Positions 1 through 4,917 of a DNA stretch of 5,196 nt are shown piece after piece. The position numbers and the translations under genes were made by a program. The notes beneath the pieces are model-generated. The model saw only the letters and a list, made by a program, of their open reading frames with translations, was not told the origin of the DNA and did not search any database. Source of the stretch: CAZYMF01 sp964648215 (lineage in GTDB: Bacteria > Desulfobacterota > Binatia > HRBIN30 > JACQVA1); the NCBI GenBank assembly GCA_964648215.1, contig CAZYMF010000294.1, positions 1 through 5,196 of the forward strand, in the 5' to 3' direction. Numbering within the stretch: the first letter of the stretch is position 1; every line of letters begins with the position of its first letter.

Positions 1-872
1 GCCATCACCTCCGCGGCAAACCATTCCATGCGTTCGAGAAGCTCGTCGAGGCTGCGGTTGGCGAGGCCGACGTGAAACGACGTCGCCCCGGCCTGGCGCC
101 ACGACTTGATCTGCCGCCGGACGTCGGCGCTGGTGTCCGTCGTAGCAATCGTCATCGGCGCCACGAATTCCGGTGGCGACTCTCGGCCCGCTTCGGCGGC
201 GATCCGGCAGGCCCGCGCGACGGCGGCACCGAACTCCTCGGCGCTGATCTGCCACGGAATCCAGCCGTCGGCGTAGCACGCGGCGCGGCGCACCACCGCC
301 GGCGAGTTCCCGCCGACCCAGATCGGCGGCCGCGGCCGCTGCTGCGGCCGCGGCGCCACCACCACGTCGCGGAAGCTCACCGTCGCCCCCTGGAACTCGG
401 CCACCTCGTTCTCCCACGCCGCCGCGATCGCCTGCAGGTACTCGTCGGCGATCTTGCCCCGCCGCTCGTAGGGCACGCCCAGAATCTTGAATTCGGGCTC
501 GAGATGGCCGCTGCCGACGCCGAGGATCACGCGTCCGTGCGACAGGTGATCGAGCGTCCCGAACGCCTTCGCCACCACCAGCGGATGGCGGTAGGGCAGC
601 ACGACGACGTGCGACAGCAGACCAATGCGCTGCGTCACCCCGGCGAGGAAGGCCAGGGTCACCGCGGCGTCGTACCACGTCGCCCCCATGGCGGCGGCGC
701 GCGAGCGCGGTACGAGCACGTGGTCGCTGGCCGAGAGATGGGCGAAGCCGAGTCGGTCGGCGGCCTGCGCCAGGCGCACCAGCTCCGCGCCGCCGGCGTC
801 CGCCTCCCACGCCTGCGCCCGCGCCGGCACCTGCTGCACGACGGGCAACCCGAGACCAAACCGCACTGCCAC
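1..872 (-). CDS. Luciferase-like F420-dependent oxidoreductase (Rv2161c-like), 3' end cut by window edge
   Basis: The reverse strand reads as 290 codons from a GTG at 872 to the left edge with no stop. The protein is a TIM-barrel luciferase-like monooxygenase of the subgroup usually annotated as F420-dependent. Seen: an N-terminal beta strand VRFGLGLPVV (residues 3-12), the SDHVLVP motif (49-55), the run RHPLVVAKAFGTLDHLSHGR (95-114) followed by LGVGSGHLEPEF (117-128), and the WVGGNSPAVVRRAA segment (185-198) before ADGWIP (201-206). These are standard signatures of the subgroup, which usually has about 280-300 residues, so only a few C-terminal residues are probably missing. Members typically move hydride between reduced F420 (or flavin) and an organic substrate in the cytosol; the substrate here is unknown. 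The GTG at 872 is preferred over a second GTG at 866 because GGAGG (879-883) lies 6 bases upstream of the first and 12 upstream of the second. The gene is divergent from the CoA-transferase pair and may share control with it. Confidence 0.92.
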   Translation of the reverse strand, partial: MAVRFGLGLPVVQQVPARAQAWEADAGGAELVRLAQAADRLGFAHLSASDHVLVPRSRAAAMGATWYDAAVTLAFLAGVTQRIGLLSHVVVLPYRHPLVVAKAFGTLDHLSHGRVILGVGSGHLEPEFKILGVPYERRGKIADEYLQAIAAAWENEVAEFQGATVSFRDVVVAPRPQQRPRPPIWVGGNSPAVVRRAACYADGWIPWQISAEEFGAAVARACRIAAEAGRESPPEFVAPMTIATTDTSADVRRQIKSWRQAGATSFHVGLANRSLDELLERMEWFAAEVM

Positions 873-878
873 AGCCTT

Positions 879-883
879 CCTCC
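879..883 (-). promoter_or_regulatory. Ribosome binding site deciding the GTG start at 872
   Basis: The minus strand reads GGAGG, then AAGGCT, then GTG. The 6-base spacing is near optimal and favours the first of two in-frame GTG codons. It sits within a longer GGAGGAGGAAGG purine run. Confidence 0.7.
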
Positions 884-914
884 TCCAGTTCGCGCTGGTG
901 GCCGACAAATTTTC

Positions 915-944
915 TTGACACCCGAAGCTAACGCTTGTTAACGT
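915..944 (+). promoter_or_regulatory. Candidate sigma70-type promoter for the CoA-transferase pair
   Basis: A perfect TTGACA lies at 915-920 in the most AT-rich patch of the window (AAATTTTCTTGACA). With an 18-base spacer, TAACGT at 939-944 keeps the three most conserved -10 positions (T1, A2, T6). That would put transcription start near 951 and leave a leader of about 20-25 bases before the ATG at 974. The -35 is convincing and the -10 is weak, which would fit a regulated promoter. No equally good promoter was found in the opposite direction for the oxidoreductase. Confidence 0.45.
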
Positions 945-945
945 C
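924..945. promoter_or_regulatory. Operator-like inverted repeat (TAAC-N4-GTTA)
   Basis: TAAC (929-932) and GTTA (937-940) form a dyad around the GCTT centre. Further matching pairs lie at 927/942, 925/944 and 924/945, giving 7 of 11 pairs over 22 bases. An overlapping dyad AAGC (925-928) / GCTT (933-936) and a direct repeat TAACG (929-933, 939-943; ten bases apart) share the site. The dyad lies over the spacer and -10 of the candidate promoter, where repressors such as TetR-family regulators commonly bind. No regulator gene is in the window, so the family assignment is inference. Confidence 0.35.
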
Positions 946-956
946 CGCCCCTTCGC

Positions 957-960
957 GGAG
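957..960 (+). promoter_or_regulatory. Weak ribosome binding site of the first CoA-transferase
   Basis: GGAG lies 13 bases upstream of the ATG at 974, longer than the usual spacing. It is the only Shine-Dalgarno-like run in the leader. Together with the promoter position it supports ATG 974 over the in-frame TTG at 935, which has no purine run before it and would lie inside the promoter. Confidence 0.4.
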
Positions 961-973
961 TCAAGCGCAGCTC

Positions 974-2230
974 ATGGCTCAGCTCAATCCGGGTAATCTC
1001 GACGGCTACCGCATCCTCGACCTCAGCGGCGAGCCCGGTTTTCTGGCCGGCAAGCTGCTCGGCGATCTCGGCGCCGACGTCGTCAAGATCGAGCCGCCCG
1101 GTGGCGACCCGGCCCGGCGCCGCGGCCCGTTCGTCGGCTCCGAGGAAGATCCCGAGCGCTCGATCCTGTGGCTGGCCCTCAACACCGGCAAGCGCGGCAT
1201 CACCCTCGCCCTCGACCGTCCCCGTGGACGCGAGATCTTTCTCTCGCTGTGCGAGGTCGCCGACGCGGTGATCGAGTCGGCCGGTCCGAGCGAGCCGGGC
1301 TCGCTGCGCGCCCATGGCCTCGACGACGACGCTCTGCGCGCCGAGAACGCCGGCCTGGTGATCTGCCGTCTGAGCCCGTTCGGCCAGACCGGGCCCTACG
1401 CCGGCCATCGCGGCGGCGATCTCACCGCCGTGGCCATGGGCGGCAACATGTACCCGACGGGCAACCCCGAGCGTGCGCCGGTGCGCTGCAGCCTGCCGGT
1501 GTCGTACTACCACGGCGGCATCGAGGCGGCCGTAGGCGTGGTCTTCGCTCTCTGGGGTCGCGCCGTCACCGGCGAGGCGCAGAACGTCGACGTCTCGCTG
1601 CAGGAGTGCATGGTCGTGCCGAACATGACCACGCCGGCGCAGTTCCCGCTCACCGGCTTCAAGGGGGCGCGCATCGGCGGCGGCTTTCGCGGCGGCAAGG
1701 CGCACTTTCGCGAGCTGTGGCCGTGCCGGGACGGGTACGTCTCCTTCGCCTTGCGCGGCGGGCCGGCGCGCATTCCCGGCATCGTCGCGTTGGTGAGCTA
1801 CATGGACGAGAACGACATGGCACCCGCGGCTCTCAAGAGCCGCGACTGGAAGAGCTACAACCACAACCTCGTCACCCAACCCGAGGTCGACGAGATCGAG
1901 GCGGCGCTGGCCGCGTTCTTCCGCAGCAAGACGATGTCGGAGCTGTTCGCGGCCGCATGCGAGCGCAACCTGTTGCTGGCGCCGGCCAACACCGCGCGCG
2001 AGATCGTCGCCTCGCGCCAGCTCGCCGCGCGCGAGTTCTTCGTCGAGGTCGACGACGCCGGCCGCGATCTGAAGCTCACCTACCCGGGTCCGTTCGCCAA
2101 GACGAGCCTCGGCGGCGTCGGCCTTCGCCGTCCGGCGCCGCGCCTGGGCGAGCACAACGACGAGGTCTACGAGGCGCTCGGCTTCAACGCCGCCTCGCGC
2201 GCGCGGCTGGCCGGCGAGGGAGTGATCTGA
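974..2230 (+). CDS. CaiB/BaiF family III CoA-transferase, subunit lacking the catalytic Asp
   Basis: A 418-residue protein, normal for family III CoA-transferases (about 400). Recognisable parts: GYRILDLSG (11-19), LLGDLGADVVKIEPPGGDPARR (28-49), NTGKRGITLAL (70-80), CRLSPFGQTGPYAG (131-144), AMGGNMYPTG (154-163), PAPRLGEHNDEVYEALG (387-403). These enzymes move CoA between carboxylic acids through an aspartyl-CoA thioester. The segment that normally reads like PVRVGVPIADLxxG here reads PVRCSLPVSYYHGG (169-182), so Tyr178 replaces the nucleophilic aspartate. The usual ENFRPG-like motif is also altered (ESAGPSEPGS, 101-110), and a glycine-rich stretch GGGFRGG occurs at 235-241. The histidine used by alpha-methylacyl-CoA racemases is absent (GGD, 147-149), so it is not a racemase. 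Its stop overlaps the start of the next gene. Inference: a structural or substrate-binding partner of the second CoA-transferase. Start ATG 974 was chosen on promoter position. Confidence 0.92.
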   Translation: MAQLNPGNLDGYRILDLSGEPGFLAGKLLGDLGADVVKIEPPGGDPARRRGPFVGSEEDPERSILWLALNTGKRGITLALDRPRGREIFLSLCEVADAVIESAGPSEPGSLRAHGLDDDALRAENAGLVICRLSPFGQTGPYAGHRGGDLTAVAMGGNMYPTGNPERAPVRCSLPVSYYHGGIEAAVGVVFALWGRAVTGEAQNVDVSLQECMVVPNMTTPAQFPLTGFKGARIGGGFRGGKAHFRELWPCRDGYVSFALRGGPARIPGIVALVSYMDENDMAPAALKSRDWKSYNHNLVTQPEVDEIEAALAAFFRSKTMSELFAAACERNLLLAPANTAREIVASRQLAAREFFVEVDDAGRDLKLTYPGPFAKTSLGGVGLRRPAPRLGEHNDEVYEALGFNAASRARLAGEGVI

Positions 2231-2232
2231 TG
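2228..2232 (+). promoter_or_regulatory. TGATG stop/start overlap (translational coupling)
   Basis: The TGA of the first CoA-transferase (2228-2230) shares its A with the ATG of the second (2230-2232). GGCGAGGGAG just upstream (about 2213-2222) can act as a ribosome binding site inside the first gene. This arrangement normally gives coupled translation and matched subunit amounts, fitting a hetero-oligomer. Confidence 0.75.
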
Positions 2233-3453
2233 CCGGCGCTGTTCGCGGGACTGAAGGTGCTCGAGTTCGGCGGCGGCGCGGCCGGGCCGCTCGGCACGCG
2301 CTACTTCGCCGACCACGGCGCCACCGTGGTGCGGGTCGAGTCGCGCCAGCGCCCGGACTTCATCCGCCTGCTCCGCTATACGCCCGGCACCGAGGGCGGC
2401 CTCGACGCCAGCCACATGTTCGCCATGGTGAACTGCAACAAGCTCGGCGTCGCTCTCAACATGAGCCATCCCAAGGGGCCGGAGATCGCGCGCCGCCTGG
2501 TGAAGTGGGCCGACGTGCTGGCCGAGAACTTCGCCCCCAAGGCGATGGCCAAGTGGGGGCTCGACTACGAGTCGCTGCGCGGGATCAAGCCCGACCTGAT
2601 CATGATCAGCACCTGCCTCAACGGGCAGACGGGGCCGGACCGCAACTATCCCGGCTTCGGCGGCCAGGGCTCGGCCCTCTCCGGCTTCAATCACCTCACC
2701 GGCTGGCCCGACCGGGAGCCGCTCGGCCCCTACGGCACGATCACCGATTCCCTATCGCCGCGACTGGTGGCGTTGCTCGTGGGCGCGGCGTTGCTGCACC
2801 GGCGCAAGACCGGCCACGGGCAGTACATCGACCTGGCGCAGGTCGAGGGCGGCGTCACCTGCCTGTCCGAGAACATCCTCACCTACACGGCCACCGGCGC
2901 AACCCTCGGCCGCGTCGGCAACCGCTCGCCTCACGCGGCACCGCACGGGGCCTTTCGCTGCGCGCCCGAGGGCGACGACGACGATCGCTGGGTGGCGATC
3001 GCCGTGCACGATGACGACGACTGGCAACGCTTGCGCAACGCCATCGGCAATCCGGGCTGGGCCGGCACCGCCGAGCTCGCCACCGCCGCCGGCCGCCTCG
3101 CCCACGCCGATGACATCGAGGACCGGATTGCGGCGTGGACGCGGAAGCGGTCGGCCGCGGACGTCATGGCCACGCTGCAAGCCGCGGGCATCGATGCCGG
3201 CGTGGCGCAGAACTTCGAAGATCTCAACCGCGACCCCCAGCTCGCCCACCGCCGTCACTTCCGCGAGGTCGGGCACCCCGTCATCGGCAAGCACCTGTGC
3301 GAGATGATGGCCCTGCGCTTCTCCGGAACGCCGGGAGACATCCGCACTCCCGCCCCCCGCCTCGGCGAGCACAGCGAGCACGTCTACCGCGAGCTGCTGG
3401 GCATGAGCGCCGAGGAATATACCGCCCTCGAAAAGGAAGGGGTCTTCACCTGA
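2230..3453 (+). CDS. CaiB/BaiF family III CoA-transferase, catalytic subunit
   Basis: A 407-residue protein with all the main family III features: FAGLKVLEFGGGAAGPLGTRYFADHGATVVRVES (5-38), NCNKLGVALNM (68-78), ENFAPKAMAKWGLDYESL (99-116), STCLNGQTGP (127-136), KTGHGQYIDLAQVEGG (193-208), NRSPHAAPHGAFRC (231-244), PAPRLGEHSEHVYRELLG (374-391). The nucleophile position holds Asp173 within YGTITDSLSP (168-177), the residue that carries the aspartyl-CoA intermediate in formyl-CoA transferase-type enzymes. The racemase histidine is missing (GFGGQ, 142-146), so CoA transfer is preferred over epimerisation. It overlaps its partner by one base, so it is co-transcribed and probably forms a mixed dimer or tetramer with it. 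Two aspartate runs (249-252 and 261-264) flank the WVAIAV strand and look unusually acidic. The likely reaction is activation of an organic acid with a CoA donor such as succinyl-CoA; the substrate is not deducible. Confidence in the family is high, in the substrate nil. Confidence 0.95.
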   Translation: MPALFAGLKVLEFGGGAAGPLGTRYFADHGATVVRVESRQRPDFIRLLRYTPGTEGGLDASHMFAMVNCNKLGVALNMSHPKGPEIARRLVKWADVLAENFAPKAMAKWGLDYESLRGIKPDLIMISTCLNGQTGPDRNYPGFGGQGSALSGFNHLTGWPDREPLGPYGTITDSLSPRLVALLVGAALLHRRKTGHGQYIDLAQVEGGVTCLSENILTYTATGATLGRVGNRSPHAAPHGAFRCAPEGDDDDRWVAIAVHDDDDWQRLRNAIGNPGWAGTAELATAAGRLAHADDIEDRIAAWTRKRSAADVMATLQAAGIDAGVAQNFEDLNRDPQLAHRRHFREVGHPVIGKHLCEMMALRFSGTPGDIRTPAPRLGEHSEHVYRELLGMSAEEYTALEKEGVFT

Positions 3454-3509
3454 CAACGTAACAACGAACAACCTCTTGCCACGACGACAAATCGGAGAAG
3501 AGAGAGCCC

Positions 3510-3530
3510 GGAGACGGGAAACCCGTCACC
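3510..3530. terminator. Possible bidirectional hairpin between convergent genes
   Basis: GACGGG (3513-3518), loop AAA, CCCGTC (3522-3527) form a perfect 6-bp stem. After one A/A mismatch, two more pairs extend it (3510-3511 with 3529-3530). It lies between the plus-strand CoA-transferase pair and the convergent DUF4097 gene and covers that gene's TGA stop (3526-3528). Neither side has a clear T run, so an intrinsic terminator is doubtful. The C-rich, G-poor, unstructured stretch just after the CoA-transferase stop (3454-3492) would also suit Rho-dependent ending. Confidence 0.3.
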
Positions 3531-4434
3531 GTCCGTCGCCCTGCCCTACCCCCAGCCGGATGTTGCCGCCCGAGGTGTGCAGCCGCAGCGGCGGCCCGCC
3601 GCCGTTCATTTCGCCGACGATGCGGCGCGCACTGATCTCGCCCCGTACGGCGAGTGCGGCGTCCACCTCCACGCGCCCGCCGCTGGTCTCCGCCTCGATC
3701 TGGGCCCCCGCGTTTCCGGGCAGGAGCACCTCGACGTTGCCACCGGAGGCCTCGAGGTTGCCCGCCGGCTCGGCGACGAACGACACCCGGATACCGCCAC
3801 CGCTGGTAACGGCGTCGACGTGCGAGCGCGCACTCTCCACCTCGATCCGGCCGCCGCTGGTTCGGGCGCGAACCGGACCGCCGGCTTGTCGGATGCGGAT
3901 CGATCCGCCCGAGGTGCTCGCCTGGAGCTCACCGCTCACCTCGTCGACGGTGATCGTGCCGCCCGAGGTGTCGGCGCGCAGGTCGCCGTCGACGTGCTCG
4001 GCCTGGATCGCCCCGCCGGAGGTCCGCAGGGCGACGAGGCCGCTCGCTCCGTGCAGCTCGACCGCGCCGCCGCCGGTCTCGGCGAAGACGTGTCCGCGCA
4101 GCTCGGCCAGAACGATGCGGCCGCCGCGGGTACGGACCTCCACCGAGTACTCGCGCGGCACCCAGGCGCGCACTCTCACGCGCATGCCGCCGAACGGCCA
4201 CAGCCCCCAGGCGATACTCTCGCCAGTCAGGTGGACGTCGTTCCCGTCGCGCCCCAGATCGAACTCGAAGCCCCAGGCGGCCCAGCCGCTGGCGCGTGCT
4301 TGCACCCGCACCTCGTCGACGTCGTGAGAACGCACCTCGACGGCGCCGCGCTCCAGATCGACGAACAGGGTACCGCCGGGTTCCACTGCCAGTGTTTCGT
4401 TCAAGTCGTCCGCCGCCGCCCCGAGAGCGCTCAT
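3526..4434 (-). CDS. DUF4097-type beta-repeat protein of unknown function
   Basis: A 302-residue protein made largely of repeats of the type TSGG-hydrophobic-x-hydrophobic, the mark of DUF4097 (putative adhesin-like) proteins, which are predicted to fold as stacked beta strands. The motif starts at residues 102, 120, 138, 156, 174, 192 and 210, an exact 18-residue step, then recurs less regularly at about 229, 250 and 287. The N-terminal part (11-100) is a non-repeat beta-rich region with a Trp-rich patch (WAAWGF 51-56, WGLWPFGG 76-83). No signal peptide or membrane segment is visible at the start, so as read the protein is cytosolic; many relatives are envelope-associated, including LiaG of Bacillus. 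ATG 4434 is chosen over GTG 4437 because AGGAG (4442-4446) is 7 bases upstream of it. It follows the ABM gene on the same strand after 167 bases, so it may have its own promoter. Its role is unknown and it has no obvious link to CoA chemistry. Confidence 0.87.
   Translation of the reverse strand: MSALGAAADDLNETLAVEPGGTLFVDLERGAVEVRSHDVDEVRVQARASGWAAWGFEFDLGRDGNDVHLTGESIAWGLWPFGGMRVRVRAWVPREYSVEVRTRGGRIVLAELRGHVFAETGGGAVELHGASGLVALRTSGGAIQAEHVDGDLRADTSGGTITVDEVSGELQASTSGGSIRIRQAGGPVRARTSGGRIEVESARSHVDAVTSGGGIRVSFVAEPAGNLEASGGNVEVLLPGNAGAQIEAETSGGRVEVDAALAVRGEISARRIVGEMNGGGPPLRLHTSGGNIRLGVGQGDGR
3579..4131 (-). repeat. Degenerate coding repeats, about 54-base period
   Basis: Within the DUF4097 gene the codons for the TSGG/TGGG/TRGG turns recur on the plus strand as CCGCCGCTGGT, CCGCCCGAGGT, CCGCCGGAGGT and similar. 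From the turn at residue 102 to that at 210 (roughly 4131 down to 3796) they step by exactly 54 bases. Further copies toward 3579 are irregularly spaced. The units differ strongly in sequence between turns, so this is an old protein-level repeat and not a recent tandem duplication. It also explains the long open frames on the opposite strand here. Confidence 0.6.
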
Positions 4435-4441
4435 CACCGGT

Positions 4442-4446
4442 CTCCT
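4442..4446 (-). promoter_or_regulatory. Ribosome binding site of the DUF4097 gene
   Basis: The minus strand reads AGGAG, then ACCGGTG, then ATG. Spacing is 7 bases to the ATG at 4434 and only 4 to the GTG at 4437, so the ATG is the better start. Confidence 0.65.
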
Positions 4447-4564
4447 CTGGTCTCTCCCAGAAGAGTCACAAGAGCAAGAGAGGTGCCGTCAGAAACAGGT
4501 CAGGAGCATCCGGCCTCAACGGCCCGAGCACCGCAGTCCGCGGGCTGCAGCCGCAGTGTCGCCG

Positions 4565-4592
4565 CTGCCGCCTGCCTCGTTCCCGGCGGCAG
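4565..4592 (-). terminator. Hairpin after the ABM gene, possible terminator
   Basis: CTGCCGCC (4565-4572) and GGCGGCAG (4585-4592) are perfect 8-bp inverted repeats with a 12-base loop, starting 10 bases after the ABM stop codon in the direction of transcription. No T run follows, so it may be a transcript-end stabiliser or weak terminator. It would separate the hydratase-ABM unit from the DUF4097 gene. Confidence 0.35.
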
Positions 4593-4601
4593 GAGAGCCC
4601 C

Positions 4602-4907
4602 TCACGTCTTGCGGTCGAAGCCGTACGAGCGGACCACCTCGGCAACCTCGACACGGAAGTAGTCGTACCAGTTCTCGCGCCCCTGGCGTTGGGCGACGAC
4701 GTGGCGCAGGTCATCGCTCCAGGCGCGCAGGGTCTCCTGCGACTCCCAATGGATCACCGACACCCGTTCGCCGTCTCCGGCCTGGTACGTCTTGAAATCG
4801 ACGAACCCGGGCATCGTGCTGGCGCGCGCCAGCATCTCCTCGGCCATGGCCTTGTAGTCGTCGCCGGCCTGCGCGGTCAGCTTGGAGCGGAACAACACGA
4901 TGACCAT
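4602..4907 (-). CDS. Small antibiotic-biosynthesis-monooxygenase (ABM) domain protein
   Basis: A 101-residue protein consisting of a single ABM-type dimeric alpha-beta barrel, the usual size for this family. Seen in order: strand VIVLFRSKL (2-10), helix DDYKAMAEEMLARAST (16-31), the MPGFVDFKTY segment (32-41), DGERVSVIHWES (45-56), helix ETLRAWSDDLRHVVAQRQGR (58-77), and a final strand FRVEVAEVVRSY (84-95). Family members include heme- or quinone-acting monooxygenases, but many small ones have no known activity; nothing here settles which applies. The start ATG 4907 has GAGG 6 bases upstream and begins exactly at the first domain strand. The frame is open further upstream to about 5078, but that extension is Arg/Gly-rich antisense-like sequence inside the hydratase gene. 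The gene follows the hydratase by 8 bases, so the two form an operon. Confidence 0.87.
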   Translation of the reverse strand: MVIVLFRSKLTAQAGDDYKAMAEEMLARASTMPGFVDFKTYQAGDGERVSVIHWESQETLRAWSDDLRHVVAQRQGRENWYDYFRVEVAEVVRSYGFDRKT

Positions 4908-4913
4908 GGGCGA

Positions 4914-4917
4914 CCTC
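4914..4917 (-). promoter_or_regulatory. Ribosome binding site of the ABM gene overlapping the hydratase stop
   Basis: The minus strand reads TGAGG, then TCGCCC, then ATG. The TGA (4918-4916) is the hydratase stop and GAGG is the ribosome binding site of the next gene, so stop and binding site overlap. This supports coupled expression and the short ABM start. Confidence 0.65.

Larger units (their letters stand above)
4435..4601. other. Intergenic region between the ABM and DUF4097 genes
   Basis: 167 bases without a supportable gene. Seen here: an 8-bp inverted repeat near the ABM stop (entered separately), a 10-bp perfect palindrome GGCTGCAGCC (4543-4552), CCGCAGT twice (4531-4537, 4551-4557), and AAGAG three times (4461-4465, 4470-4474, 4476-4480) in the purine-rich DUF4097 leader. 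No convincing -35/-10 pair was found on the minus strand. Confidence 0.5.

Noticed and set aside
72..941. Long plus-strand reading frame over the oxidoreductase
   Set aside because: Arg/His/Pro-rich composition with no recognisable domain, antisense to a clear luciferase-like protein; a GC-rich shadow.
935..973. TTG at 935 as the start of the first CoA-transferase
   Set aside because: It lies inside the candidate promoter/operator, has no ribosome binding site, and adds 13 residues with no family similarity before ATG 974.
938..2155. 405-codon minus-strand frame opposite the first CoA-transferase
   Set aside because: Low-complexity Ala/Arg/Val composition and no motif, while the plus strand has clear family III signatures; a shadow of high GC third positions.
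1168..2229. N-terminal extension of the second CoA-transferase (frame open back to 1168)
   Set aside because: The extension is Arg-rich out-of-frame sequence overlapping the first CoA-transferase. The real protein starts at ATG 2230 with the standard family N-terminus.
974..3453. Alpha-methylacyl-CoA racemase as the function of either CoA-transferase-like gene
   Set aside because: The racemase His in the GHD motif is replaced in both (GGD in the first, GFGG in the second).
3476..4662. Long plus-strand frames with repeated PPEV/PPLV units opposite the DUF4097 gene
   Set aside because: The repeats are the antisense reading of the TSGG turns. The minus strand has the family motif and a good ribosome binding site.
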